DNA of 64,000 bases from Carnobacterium pleistocenium FTR1 (GTDB taxonomy: Bacteria; Bacillota; Bacilli; Lactobacillales; Carnobacteriaceae): contig NZ_JQLQ01000002.1 in NCBI RefSeq assembly GCF_000744285.1, forward strand, positions 2,486,501 to 2,550,500. Direction: 5' to 3'. The notes below the pieces were generated by a model. That model searched no databases and had not been told where the DNA came from. It saw only the letters and a program-made list of their open reading frames with translations. The position numbers and the translations under genes are program-made. Position 1 is the stretch's first letter; each line of letters begins with the position of its first letter. Positions 27,497 through 36,422 of the stretch are shown here, piece after piece.

Positions 27497-27652
27497 TTTT
27501 AAGTGTTGCTAAATTAGGGTGCGTTTTAAAGCTAATTATTCTTCTGATTTTTGAGCTAATTGAGAAAAATAGGGATGATTAAATTAGAATTGAACAACAA
27601 GAACGGCTTAATGAGTCAAGGAATCAAATAAAACAATCCACTATTTTGAGCC

Positions 27653-27833
27653 ACTCGAACTAACCCTCGTTTCCGCTACTCATATGCATATTGGGTCTCA
27701 GTTACTCGAACTAGCGCTTGTTACCGCTACTCATATGCATATCGGGTCTCAGTTACTCGAACTAGCGCTCGTTTCCGCTACTCATATGCATATCGGGTCT
27801 CAGTTACTCGAACTAGCGCTTGTTACCGCTACT
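27653..27833. repeat. 51-bp tandem repeat, 3.5 copies
   Basis: Units start at 27653, 27704, 27755 and 27806, exactly 51 bases apart; the fourth stops after 28 bases. Units share ACTCGAACTA, CCGCTACTCATATGCATAT and GGGTCTCAGTT. Copies 2 and 4 carry TTGTTACC where copies 1 and 3 carry TCGTTTCC, so pairs of units may have duplicated together. Unlike CRISPR there are no unique spacers. Its GC content is above that of the surroundings. Confidence 0.92.
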
Positions 27834-27896
27834 TGCTTTTAACAAGATAGTTTTAAAACATACTCTAGTCAAATACCTGACATAAAATTTCTTTTA

Positions 27897-27921
27897 AGGT
27901 AAGACGAAATTAATCTTACCT
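27897..27921. other. Hairpin in the gene-free region
   Basis: AGGTAAGA / TCTTACCT arms with a nine-base loop and no good T-run. The flanking bases 27497-27652 and 27834-28054 hold nothing else I recognise. Confidence 0.35.
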
Positions 27922-28054
27922 ATATGATACTGTCTGAGACCTCCATTCTTCAATTTTTAACCTTCACCGAATGTTATTTCTCTAAAAAAACAATTCAGTT
28001 CATAGATACTATTTGTTAAACAACTGACTGGAATCTTGCCTCCTTTATATAAAA

Positions 28055-28242
28055 ATACAAAAAAAAGGCACACTTGTAGGACAATGTTACTGTCCCACAG
28101 GTGTGCCTTTTTGCACTACTCTGCTACCACACATCTATCTGGTGGTCCGGCTGCACAAACCTCTAAGGTTTACCGCCTGTTCAGATTTAAATGCCTTTTC
28201 GATCTTAAAAAAGTCCGAAAAGAAAGTTAAATTAGCTTTATA
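28055..28242 (-). ncRNA. Candidate small RNA with own promoter and terminator
   Basis: On the minus strand TTGCTA (28276-28271) and TATTAT (28254-28249) are 16 bases apart, predicting a start near 28242. The end is a very stable terminator (28112-28062): AAAAGGCACAC / GTGTGCCTTTT with inner TGT/ACA and GGACA/TGTCC, then a T-run. Between are two short hairpins, AAACC-TTAGA-GGTTT and ACCAC-N9-GTGGT. No frame has a start with an SD. About 188 nt. It does not look like SRP RNA, tmRNA or RNase P RNA, and I cannot assign a family. Confidence 0.55.
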
Positions 28243-28319
28243 CCTAATATAATATCATTTTTCGGAAAAATAGCAATAGCCCAAAACTACTTTTAAGAAA
28301 TAAATTCTAAAAAACAAGA

Positions 28320-28349
28320 TTGACAAATTGTCTTCACTTCATCTATACT
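28320..28349 (+). promoter_or_regulatory. tyrS promoter
   Basis: TTGACA (28320-28325) and TATACT (28344-28349) with an 18-base spacer, upstream of the T-box leader. Confidence 0.75.
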
Positions 28350-28355
28350 AATATT

Positions 28356-28625
28356 AATCTCATAACAATTTACGTTGAAAGAGCAGAGTAACAATGGGTC
28401 CCTGTTTAATAGAAAGCCTATGGATGATGAAAATAGGTACAAACCATTTTGTGAATTACACTCCGGAGTAACTTGATTAACCTCAAGCGTATTGCTACGT
28501 TACAGTGAATGAGTGGTAGGCTTGTTTTGCATTAAAAACAGACTGCAATTTGGGTGGTAACACGGAAAACTTCGTCCCGATAAAAAAGAGTTAAATCTTT
28601 TTTATCGGGCTTTTTTTATGCATAA
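28356..28625 (+). promoter_or_regulatory. Tyrosine T-box riboswitch
   Basis: Leader that senses uncharged tRNA-Tyr. Stem I holds GTGAATTACACTC with the specifier codon TAC at 28457-28459. The T-box sequence TGGGTGGTAACACGG is at 28551-28565 with TGGT pairing to the tRNA's ACCA end. The terminator CCCGATAAAAAAGA / TCTTTTTTATCGGG plus T-run is at 28577-28618. Shortage of charged tRNA-Tyr favours the antiterminator and tyrS expression. Confidence 0.95.
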
Positions 28626-28652
28626 AATACCTATAATAAAGGAGCGAGAAGA

Positions 28653-29918
28653 ATGAATATTATTGATGAATTAGAATGGCGCGATGCCATTAATCAACAA
28701 ACAGACGAAGTCGGTTTAAAAAAATTAATTAACCAAAAAAAGGTAGGGTTATACTGCGGAGTTGATCCAACTGGTGACAGCATGCATATTGGTCATCTGA
28801 TTCCTTTTATGATTTTGAAAAGATTCCAATTAGCTGGCCACCTTCCAGTCATCGTTATTGGTGGAGCGACGGGTTCAATCGGCGATCCAAGCGGAAAATC
28901 AGAAGAGCGTGTTTTACAGACTAGCGAACAAGTTCAAAATAATGTCAATAAATTAACTTACCAAATGGAAAAGCTATTTGATGCTGGGAAAGATGAAGCC
29001 TCTATCCGTATGGTAAACAATTTGGATTGGACAAAAGAACTCTCTTTATTGGATTTCTTACGTAATATTGGCAAGAGTTTTAACGTCAATACCATGTTGG
29101 CAAAAGATATCGTTGCCAGTCGTTTGGAAACCGGTATTTCATTTACTGAATTCACTTATCAAATTCTGCAATCCATCGATTTTTTACATTTGTATCAAAA
29201 TGAAGATGTTCAATTACAAATTGGTGGTGCAGACCAATGGGGAAATATCACTGCTGGTTTAGAATACATCCGTAAACAAGAAGGTTCTGAAGCTGAAGCT
29301 TATGGGTTGACCATTCCCTTAATGTTAAAAGCGGACGGAACTAAATTTGGGAAAACTGCTGGTGGAGCTATTTGGTTAGATTCAAAAAAGACCACTCCTT
29401 ATGAATTTTATCAGTTTTGGTTGAATCAGGATGACCGTGATGTTGTAAAATACTTGAAGTATTTTACTTTTTTAACAAAAGAAGAAATTGACGCTTTGGC
29501 TGAAATGGTAGCAGTTGAACCGCACAAACGCGCAGCACAAAAAACTTTGGCCAGAGAAATGACTCTATTTGTTCATGGCGAACAAGCTTTGATGGATGCT
29601 GAAAAAATCACTGCAGCTCTTTTTTCCGGTAATGTAAAAGAGTTAACAGCTGATCAAATTGAAGAAGGCTTCAAGAATATGCCAACTTTCGAAGCTCCAA
29701 AAGAAGAATGGAATATTGTTGAATGGTTAGTTGATATAGTTGGTATAGAACCTTCTAGACGTCAAGCTCGTGAAGATATCAAAAACGGAGCCTTATCAAT
29801 GAACGGCGAAAAAGTTACAGATGTCGAAGCCATTGTTACACCTGAAAATTCTTTTGATGAACGCTTTATCCTTATTCGAAAAGGGAAGAAAAAATATTTT
29901 CTAATTAAATTAGTTTAA
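28653..29918 (+). CDS. tyrS: Tyrosyl-tRNA synthetase
   Basis: Class I synthetase charging tRNA-Tyr. The 421-aa protein has the HIGH motif at residues 45-48, the tyrosine pocket around YCGVDPT and GGADQWGN, the KFGKT (KMSKS-type) loop at 231-235 and a C-terminal S4 RNA-binding domain from about residue 350 (EPSRRQAREDI). The SD AAAGGAG precedes the ATG. It is governed by the upstream T-box with a TAC specifier, which independently supports tyrosine specificity. Monocistronic, with its own terminator. Confidence 0.97.
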   Translation: MNIIDELEWRDAINQQTDEVGLKKLINQKKVGLYCGVDPTGDSMHIGHLIPFMILKRFQLAGHLPVIVIGGATGSIGDPSGKSEERVLQTSEQVQNNVNKLTYQMEKLFDAGKDEASIRMVNNLDWTKELSLLDFLRNIGKSFNVNTMLAKDIVASRLETGISFTEFTYQILQSIDFLHLYQNEDVQLQIGGADQWGNITAGLEYIRKQEGSEAEAYGLTIPLMLKADGTKFGKTAGGAIWLDSKKTTPYEFYQFWLNQDDRDVVKYLKYFTFLTKEEIDALAEMVAVEPHKRAAQKTLAREMTLFVHGEQALMDAEKITAALFSGNVKELTADQIEEGFKNMPTFEAPKEEWNIVEWLVDIVGIEPSRRQAREDIKNGALSMNGEKVTDVEAIVTPENSFDERFILIRKGKKKYFLIKLV

Positions 29919-29924
29919 AAAAAA

Positions 29925-29969
29925 AGAAAGCTTTTATCCTATTTTATTAGGATAAAGGTTTTCTTTTTT
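29925..29969 (+). terminator. Intrinsic terminator of tyrS
   Basis: AAAGCTTTTATCCT and AGGATAAAGGTTTT arms followed by CTTTTTT. Confidence 0.8.
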
Positions 29970-30057
29970 GTTGGATTTAATAAGCGGTAATATTTTACTA
30001 TCTTTTAGTATGATGCTAAACTTTGATTGTTAAAATACAAATTAAAGGGGTGCTTTT

Positions 30058-31206
30058 ATGCGTGCAGTAACTTGGCAAGGAAATGAAAAGATGGAAGTTC
30101 GAAATGTTCCAGATCCAACGATTCAAGAACCTACTGATATGATTGTCCGAATTACAGCAACAGCTATTTGTGGATCTGATTTACACTTGTATCATAATGG
30201 GAAACCTGTAATGGAAGAAGATTATGTCGTCGGTCATGAACCTATGGGGATTGTTGAAGAAGTTGGTCCTGCTGTTAAAAAAGTCAAAAAAGGCGATCGT
30301 GTCGTTATTCCATTTAATATCGGATGTGGTGAATGCCATTTCTGTACACATGAGATGGAAAGTCAGTGCGATAATTCTAATCCTAATCCTGCTTTTGATA
30401 ATGGTGGTTTATTTGGCTTTGGTAAAATGCATGGAAACTATCCCGGAGGTCAAGCTGAGTTCCTGCGTGTCCCTTTTGCTGACTTCACCTCTTTTATTGT
30501 TCCAGAAAATAATTTACCAGATGAGAAAGTTCTTTTCTTATCCGATATCGTACCTACTGCTTACTGGAGTGTAGAAAATAGCGGTGTTAAAGAAGGCGAT
30601 ACAGTTATTATCCTCGGATCTGGCCCCGTTGGACTATTTGCTCAAAAATTTGCCAAAATGAAAGGTGCTAAACGAGTTATCGCAGTTGATAATGTGAAGC
30701 ATCGTTTAGAACATGCCCGCAATACTAATAATGTTGAAACGGTCAATTTTAAAGATGTTACTGAAGTTGGGAAATTTCTTTACGACACAACTAACGGCGG
30801 AGCAGATGTGGTCATTGACTGCGTTGGGATGGATGGTGTAATGCCTGCACGTGAAAAAGCTAAGACTCTTTTAAGTGTTCAAAGTGGAACAATCAGCCCG
30901 CTTGTTACGGCTTCAGAAAGTGTCAAAAAATTTGGTACAGTTCAAATCACTGGAGTTTATATGACGCCATCTGCTAGTTTTCCTTTAAATGACTTTTTCA
31001 ATCGAGATATTACTTTAAAAACAGGTCAAGCCCCTGTTATTCACCTTATGCCAAAATTATATGACATGATTGAAAAAAATGTTTTTGATCCGACAGATAT
31101 TATTACGCATACTATGCCTTTGGAGCAAGCTGCAAAAGCTTATGATATTTTTGATAAGAAAGCAGACCAAAATATAAAAGTTATCTTAAAACCAGGAATG
31201 GTATAA
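30058..31206 (+). CDS. Zinc-dependent alcohol dehydrogenase (MDR family)
   Basis: The 382-aa medium-chain dehydrogenase has the catalytic zinc site CGSDLHLY (Cys near residue 38) with GHEPMGIVEEVG, the structural-zinc loop with cysteines CGECHFCTHEMESQC around residues 97-111, and the NAD-binding GSGPVGLFAQ near residue 181. The overall form resembles formaldehyde dismutase/glutathione-independent dehydrogenase-like and threonine dehydrogenase-like proteins often annotated as glutathione-dependent formaldehyde dehydrogenase. Substrate uncertain. SD AAAGGGG. Monocistronic. Confidence 0.88.
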   Translation: MRAVTWQGNEKMEVRNVPDPTIQEPTDMIVRITATAICGSDLHLYHNGKPVMEEDYVVGHEPMGIVEEVGPAVKKVKKGDRVVIPFNIGCGECHFCTHEMESQCDNSNPNPAFDNGGLFGFGKMHGNYPGGQAEFLRVPFADFTSFIVPENNLPDEKVLFLSDIVPTAYWSVENSGVKEGDTVIILGSGPVGLFAQKFAKMKGAKRVIAVDNVKHRLEHARNTNNVETVNFKDVTEVGKFLYDTTNGGADVVIDCVGMDGVMPAREKAKTLLSVQSGTISPLVTASESVKKFGTVQITGVYMTPSASFPLNDFFNRDITLKTGQAPVIHLMPKLYDMIEKNVFDPTDIITHTMPLEQAAKAYDIFDKKADQNIKVILKPGMV

Positions 31207-31215
31207 AAATAGACA

Positions 31216-31270
31216 AAACAAAAAACTTCAAGCTCTCTCATATAGAGAAATCTTGAAGTTTTTTGTTTTG
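31216..31270. terminator. Terminator after the alcohol dehydrogenase
   Basis: AAAACAAAAAACTTCAAG and CTTGAAGTTTTTTGTTTT arms, with an inner CTCTC / GAGA pair; T-runs on both strands. It separates the dehydrogenase from the converging guaC. Confidence 0.85.
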
Positions 31271-31397
31271 TTACAAAGTCTTAGTCTTAAAATTTTTTAA
31301 TGCTTCGTCAATTGATGAAGTTTTATTACACCTCATTTTTCCAACTGAATTATCGAAAAAACAACTGCATCTACACCATTTGACGTAGAGCGACTGT

Positions 31398-32372
31398 TTA
31401 GCGATCTCCATTAAAAATCGAATTTTTAACAATCACATAATCTACTTTGCGAAGAGATTCTACATCGTTTCCACCAGCATATGAAATTGAAGATTGTAAA
31501 TCTTGTTTCATTTCCAATAATGTTTCAGCGATATCACCTTTGTATTCCACAAGAATTTTCTTGCCTTCTACATTTTTATGTTCACCTTTTTGGAATTCTG
31601 ATGCACTACCAAAATATTCTTTATACATCTTACCGTCTTTTTCAATTGTTTCTCCTGGAGATTGATCATGTCCTGAGAATAGAGAACCCATCATAACCAT
31701 AGATGCTCCAAAACGAATCGATTTAGCAATATCGCCATGATCACGTACTCCACCATCTGCAATCAATGGTTTTCTTGCAGCTTTAGCACATATACGCAGA
31801 GCCGCTAATTGCCATCCCCCAGTACCAAAACCTGTTTTTAATTTTGTGATACATACTTTTCCTGGTCCAATACCCACTTTAGTTGCATCTGCCCCAGCGT
31901 TTTCTAACTCACGAACAGCTTCAGGAGTCCCAACGTTACCTGCAATCAAAAATGTTCCAGGTAAAAATTTCTTGATGTGGTGAATCATATTGATCACTAA
32001 ATCTGAGTGCCCGTGAGCAATATCGATTGTGATGTATTCTGGTACTAATTTTTCTTTCGCTAGTGTTTCAATAAATGTATATTCTGAATCTTTCACACCT
32101 ACACTAATAGAAGAAAATAGCTCTTTTTCTTGCATCCGTTGAACAAAAGGCATTCTATCTTCTTCATCAAAACGGTGCATAACATAGAAAAAATTGTTTT
32201 CTGCTAACCATATAGCTAATGTTTCGTCTATAACTGTTTGCATATTAGCCGGTACTACCGGTAAATTAAATCTTCTGCCGCCAAATTCGATCGTTGTATC
32301 ACATTCAGTTCTACTTTTTACTATACTTTTGTTGGGGATAAGTTGGATATCTTCATAATCAAAAACTTTCAT
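31398..32372 (-). CDS. guaC: GMP reductase GuaC
   Basis: Converts GMP to IMP with NADPH, linking guanine to adenine nucleotide pools. The 324-aa TIM-barrel protein begins [11 protein letters not shown], has the catalytic Cys in [11 protein letters not shown] near residue 175 and no CBS domains, which separates it from IMP dehydrogenase; it is the firmicute form. The start has an AAGGAAAAG SD. A 150-base structured leader precedes the gene. No classical purine riboswitch is visible there. Confidence 0.93.
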   Translation of the reverse strand: MKVFDYEDIQLIPNKSIVKSRTECDTTIEFGGRRFNLPVVPANMQTVIDETLAIWLAENNFFYVMHRFDEEDRMPFVQRMQEKELFSSISVGVKDSEYTFIETLAKEKLVPEYITIDIAHGHSDLVINMIHHIKKFLPGTFLIAGNVGTPEAVRELENAGADATKVGIGPGKVCITKLKTGFGTGGWQLAALRICAKAARKPLIADGGVRDHGDIAKSIRFGASMVMMGSLFSGHDQSPGETIEKDGKMYKEYFGSASEFQKGEHKNVEGKKILVEYKGDIAETLLEMKQDLQSSISYAGGNDVESLRKVDYVIVKNSIFNGDR

Positions 32373-32523
32373 CTTTTCCTTAACCTCTTTCTTTCATAGC
32401 TCTAATTTTTAGGCTGTTGCTTGTTTTTTTAGCAACGATCAATAACACGAACAATATTACTTGTTCATTTATTGATATTTCGTCCCTAAGACAATTTACA
32501 CTATATTAACCGGTTTGTCAAAG
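32373..32523 (-). promoter_or_regulatory. guaC promoter and structured leader
   Basis: On the minus strand TTGACA (near 32521) and TAAATT are 17 bases apart. The leader that follows can fold into a long imperfect stem (ATCAATAA, GAACAA / TTGTTC, TTATTGAT) and a second stem GTTGCT / AGCAAC with an A-rich loop followed by no T-run. This could be a regulatory RNA or a binding site for a repressor. I do not recognise a family. Confidence 0.5.
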
Positions 32524-32597
32524 ATGTTTATCCTTTTTTATGAAATCTCAAAAAAAGAAATCGCTTTATCTTTTTCATCACCTTAAAACGATAAAAC

Positions 32598-32636
32598 AAA
32601 TAAGCTGACACCTCAAAAGAGGGTTCAGCTTATTTC
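32598..32636 (-). terminator. Terminator overlapping the end of yidD
   Basis: AAATAAGCTGA / TCAGCTTATTT arms with inner CCTC/GAGG. The right arm covers the last codons and stop of yidD. Confidence 0.75.
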
Positions 32637-32894
32637 ATCATTTTTTACTGTTTTAATTTCTCTATTCCTTCTTAGCGTAAACGTACTTGGAACAGGGTCA
32701 AATCCTCCCTTAATAAAAGGATGACACCTTAAAATACGAGCTGTGCCCATAATGGTCCCTTTAATCGCACCATGTTTCTCAATAGCTTCAATGCCATAAT
32801 GTGAGCAAGTTGGGTAATAGCGGCAACTTGGCTGAAATAAAGGTGAAATGGCTTTTTGATAGCCTTTGATACCAGTAATTAATACTTTTTTCAT
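32625..32894 (-). CDS. yidD: Membrane protein insertion efficiency factor YidD
   Basis: Small 89-aa amphipathic protein associated with YidC/SecYEG membrane insertion. The family core is present: [25 protein letters not shown] with three conserved cysteines including the late HPFIKGG region (RCHPF), and DPVP. It is separated from rnpA/yidC, unlike in many bacteria where it is next to them; this is common in Bacillus and lactobacilli. SD AGGGGG lies just upstream. Confidence 0.95.
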   Translation of the reverse strand: MKKVLITGIKGYQKAISPLFQPSCRYYPTCSHYGIEAIEKHGAIKGTIMGTARILRCHPFIKGGFDPVPSTFTLRRNREIKTVKNDEIS

Positions 32895-32958
32895 AGTCTA
32901 CCCCCTATCAGAATACAGTATAGCTATAGGTTTACTTTTTGTAAAGTATCTCGTTTGT

Positions 32959-35313
32959 TTAATCGATTGCCCTGCGAAATTCGATAAGGTGAATTGCATT
33001 CGTATTTAATAAAGCGTAAAAAGACCACTCTTCATTTAAATACTCATCTTTAATATCCAGCGACGGGCTGATCGATTGAACGATATGATCCATCAATTCG
33101 TGGTCAATACCGTATTTACTATTTAAATTCCACCACTTAGGATACAATCCTCCATTATCACGATCAAATTTTAATGTGCGAATTTGATAATTACCTGGTT
33201 TTATCCCTGTTAAATAGATATGCAATTCTTTACTTCTATTTTTTACAAATAATTCATCTATTGAGTAACGTGGGCTGAATTGTCGCTCATTAAAAATAAT
33301 TAGCTGATAACCATCTTCATTTTCAGTCATGATGTAGTCGGTCCCTCGGGCTGTAACATTCCCTCGTAACCGTTCCTTGAACCGCATAGTATAAAAAGTG
33401 GGGTGTTTTTCATTAAAGAAATGAAATAATTCTAAATTATCAACTAAATTATTCGAGCAACCTTGCACGCGCTCATGAATTTCGTTGTTGATCCAAAATC
33501 CTATACCTTCTATTTCACCTTCTAATTCCAGAACCTTTTTCAAAATCAAAGCTCCTCTAAAGAAAGTTCCGTTTATATAACGAGTATTACCGGTTAAAAT
33601 ATTCCAATTAATTAGAAACATTGGTCTTTCCATTTGATGCTGTTGCAAAAAAAGTTTGATTTTTTTTGTTTTATCTCTAATATAGCGATGACTTTTAGCG
33701 AATTCTTCCACATTAATATCATTAAAATTGATTATTTCATTTTGATCTGTTTCATAACCTATAAATTCGATTTTATTAGCATGTGTAATTTGCCATTGTT
33801 GATTTTCTGGAAGCTGTTCGTGTTTTTCATCGAATGGAAAAAAGGTTCCTACTTTCATTTTTTCTGACTTGTGTTTAATCACTTGCCAAACTTTTAGGTA
33901 GATTCGTTCCAATTCGGTTGATGTAACAGTCGCATCTTCTTTACTATAAAATAAAATTTGCCATTTTTCTACAAAATCACGCCCAAAGACTTGAAGCGCA
34001 TGCTGAATAAATTGATCAATTTTTTTAATGTAATAGTCTTCATTCTGACTAATTTGCTCGTATTCTAACTTTAAAAACAAATAAATTCCTTGCTCTTTTA
34101 AAAACTGTAAAACAATATCAGAATTGGCATATATAGGCGAACTAACCGATATTTCTGTTAGCTCAGACTCTTTTACCGGTACTATTTCTTCAAAAAATTT
34201 TTGAATCCCTACAAAGTCCACACGTAATTGTTGTTTAGCTAAAATCAACTGTTTTTTTACATTCTCATTTAATAATTCTTTTAGTTCACCAATAAATACG
34301 ATATGTTTTTCACGTTTTAATTCTTCTTTTTCATTGCTGTTCAAAATGATCCTACGTTCTTCAAGATGTTCCTCATCGATAGAGTAGCTCTGATCGACAC
34401 CTACATCTAAATAACTAGCTAACCGATCTAAAATAGCAGGAGAATCAAGAACTGTTTTGGCTTCAACTTTATTTATCAATGCTTCATGTTGTTCTAATTG
34501 TTCATGTTGATGTTCTTTCCGATACTGAGCAGGAGTTTGTTGATAAACCGTTTTAAAAACAACTGTATAGTTCTTAGCAGTTGAAAATCCATTTTTCATC
34601 GCTATTTGAAATAGATTATCTGATGTATACAATAAATCATCTAAGCTATGCTTTATACGGACCCGATTTAAATAATTTAAAAAGCCCATACCTGTCATTT
34701 GCTTGAAATAACGAGATAAATAAGAAGAAGACAAACTTTCATATTCTGCTAGCTCGGACAAAGTCAGCGGTTCTTCATAGCGTTGTTCGATCAACTGGAT
34801 GATGCGTTCAATTCGTTCATCGCTCGTGTCTATACCTTTCCAATGTCGCGCTTCTTTTTTGAAAAAACGAGTCATCATTAACATGATTTGGTACAAATTA
34901 CTTCGAATTTCTAATGTATTTCCTTCTTCTTTCCTCGAATCGGCAATCATGATTTCAGCTACTAAATGTCTTAATTGAGCAAGTATGCCTTCTCTGCCAG
35001 GATCAAGCTCTTCTGAAAAGCAGCCAAAATCATATTGAAAGTATTCTTTATAATGGGTCACAAAAAAATGACTAGAAATACTAAGTGAAATAATGCAATT
35101 ATCTTCACTTCCTATTACAGAATAATTATTTGTCCGATTTACAACTAAAAGATCACTTTCTTCCATTTTATAATTACGTCCACCAAATGAAATAGTTGCT
35201 GATCCTTTAATGACAAATAAAATTCTTGTCCCATAATACCGTTGAGGAGCAGAATAACGGACATTTTCCATTTTAATGTCATAGTCTGCTGCACTTTCTT
35301 TTTTCAAATTCAT
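32959..35313 (-). CDS. AraC-family regulator fused to a GH39-like domain
   Basis: The 784-aa protein has an N-terminal cupin-like sensor (about 1-150), an AraC double helix-turn-helix (about 170-275; LSELAEYESLSSSYLSRYFKQ and FQIAMKNGFSTAKNY), and a large C-terminal domain (about 290-784) resembling family-39 glycosidase TIM barrels (xylosidase-like). Proteins of this design occur in Lactobacillales and are thought to be sugar-responsive regulators, the barrel serving to bind sugar. The catalytic Glu pair cannot be confirmed by eye. No sugar genes lie next to it, so its target is unclear. No signal peptide. Confidence 0.85.
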   Translation of the reverse strand: MNLKKESAADYDIKMENVRYSAPQRYYGTRILFVIKGSATISFGGRNYKMEESDLLVVNRTNNYSVIGSEDNCIISLSISSHFFVTHYKEYFQYDFGCFSEELDPGREGILAQLRHLVAEIMIADSRKEEGNTLEIRSNLYQIMLMMTRFFKKEARHWKGIDTSDERIERIIQLIEQRYEEPLTLSELAEYESLSSSYLSRYFKQMTGMGFLNYLNRVRIKHSLDDLLYTSDNLFQIAMKNGFSTAKNYTVVFKTVYQQTPAQYRKEHQHEQLEQHEALINKVEAKTVLDSPAILDRLASYLDVGVDQSYSIDEEHLEERRIILNSNEKEELKREKHIVFIGELKELLNENVKKQLILAKQQLRVDFVGIQKFFEEIVPVKESELTEISVSSPIYANSDIVLQFLKEQGIYLFLKLEYEQISQNEDYYIKKIDQFIQHALQVFGRDFVEKWQILFYSKEDATVTSTELERIYLKVWQVIKHKSEKMKVGTFFPFDEKHEQLPENQQWQITHANKIEFIGYETDQNEIINFNDINVEEFAKSHRYIRDKTKKIKLFLQQHQMERPMFLINWNILTGNTRYINGTFFRGALILKKVLELEGEIEGIGFWINNEIHERVQGCSNNLVDNLELFHFFNEKHPTFYTMRFKERLRGNVTARGTDYIMTENEDGYQLIIFNERQFSPRYSIDELFVKNRSKELHIYLTGIKPGNYQIRTLKFDRDNGGLYPKWWNLNSKYGIDHELMDHIVQSISPSLDIKDEYLNEEWSFYALLNTNAIHLIEFRRAID

Positions 35314-35489
35314 TACTCCTCTTTTTTTCTCCCATTATACCTGTTTTGACTCAAAAATCGATACCTTAATTCCTATTAAATAGAAAGACAGCTCTATTTA
35401 CGAAGTGCTCACTTCAGAGTAGACGTTTAAAAATAAATCTACTTCAATAGAGCCCCTCCTAACACAGCTGCCTTTTTTTGGTAATACTT

Positions 35490-35672
35490 TTACTCACTCC
35501 AATTGCGTGGACTCCATAAGGTACCATCCAATTCGCCTTCCATTTGTCTAATTCGTTCAATTTGCTCGTTAATTAACTCTTTCACTGCAGCTAATAATGC
35601 TTTTTGTTTATAATCACGACTAGCTTGTCTTAATCGTTCTAGTTCTTGTAGCAACCATTCTTTTTGTTCCAC
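35490..35672 (-). CDS. Small helical hypothetical protein
   Basis: A 60-aa product with heptad-like Leu/Ile spacing, mostly charged helix (EWLLQELERLRQ, LINEQIERIRQMEGEL) ending in a Trp-containing tail LWSPRNWSE. No known family. The start has a GTGG-type, modest SD (AAAGGTGG upstream of the ATG). It lies 22 bases downstream of the NAD(P)H oxidoreductase gene on the same strand, likely in one transcript. Coding character is supported by the close spacing and lack of stops, but it could be spurious. Confidence 0.6.
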   Translation of the reverse strand: MEQKEWLLQELERLRQASRDYKQKALLAAVKELINEQIERIRQMEGELDGTLWSPRNWSE

Positions 35673-35694
35673 TTTATTACCACCTTTAACTAAC

Positions 35695-36387
35695 CTAATT
35701 CATCTGATCCAAAACGATTTTCAATTCATCGATCGTATCACGATTTTCTTCAATAAATTCAATTGCTTGATTTAGTACAAACTGATTTCCATCATTTAGT
35801 TTACTTGAATCTGTCGATTTTAGTTCTTCAATAAACCACTTTTCTCGAACTGCTAAACTATCCTCTTTTTCACGAGTTAAATACTGTTGGTAACGTATCA
35901 ATAAATTCATTTTTTGATTTTCCGTTAAATAACTAAATTGAAAAATAGGAAGCATTTTAAGAAACTCCATGCCTGTCTTAAGAGCCATCGCTTGAAAAGG
36001 TTTCATCAGTTCATCGATGCTGAATCCTTCACGTCCTCCAGGTTGGTATTCTTCTTTTCTTACACCTATACTTATCACTAACCCAAATTCTTTTCCTACG
36101 AGTGCTTTTCCTTTTTTACCATATGCAAAACCATCTGCCAGTACATCGTCTTGCCATTTTTTTAATAATGCAGGAGCACTATACCAATAAAATGGGAACT
36201 GAAAAACGATTCGATCATATTCCTTTAATAAATTTTGTTCCTTTTTTACGTCTATATTGAAATCAGGGTAGATAGATTCCAAATGATGGACGGTTATGTC
36301 CTTGTTTTCAGGAATAGAGCTCAACAAATATTGCTGACTTCCGGATTCCATTATCTCGGGATGAGATATAATCACTAATGTTTTCAA
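35695..36387 (-). CDS. Flavodoxin-fold NAD(P)H oxidoreductase (KefF/MdaB-like)
   Basis: The 230-aa protein belongs to the NAD(P)H:quinone oxidoreductase family with FMN or FAD bound at a flavodoxin fold. It starts KTLVIISHPEIMESGSQQYL and contains IVFQFPFYWYSAPALLKKWQDDV near residue 80, the motif that contacts the flavin. Members reduce quinones or act as ancillary factors of potassium efflux; the role is unknown here. SD GGAGGT precedes the ATG. The 60-residue small gene follows. Confidence 0.88.
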   Translation of the reverse strand: MKTLVIISHPEIMESGSQQYLLSSIPENKDITVHHLESIYPDFNIDVKKEQNLLKEYDRIVFQFPFYWYSAPALLKKWQDDVLADGFAYGKKGKALVGKEFGLVISIGVRKEEYQPGGREGFSIDELMKPFQAMALKTGMEFLKMLPIFQFSYLTENQKMNLLIRYQQYLTREKEDSLAVREKWFIEELKSTDSSKLNDGNQFVLNQAIEFIEENRDTIDELKIVLDQMN

Positions 36388-36422
36388 TCTATACCTCCAT
36401 TTTGTAGCGTGCTTTGTTAAAA

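Noticed and set aside
27653-27833. CRISPR array
   Set aside because: Units are contiguous 51-bp copies without unique spacers, and no cas genes are near.
28036-28230. Open frame of 64 codons on the plus strand
   Set aside because: It runs through the antisense of a strong terminator and of the small RNA candidate, and has no SD.
28055-28242. SRP RNA, 6S RNA or a known riboswitch
   Set aside because: The SRP GGAAG/GCAGC loop, a closing 5'-3' stem for 6S RNA and known aptamer cores are not visible.
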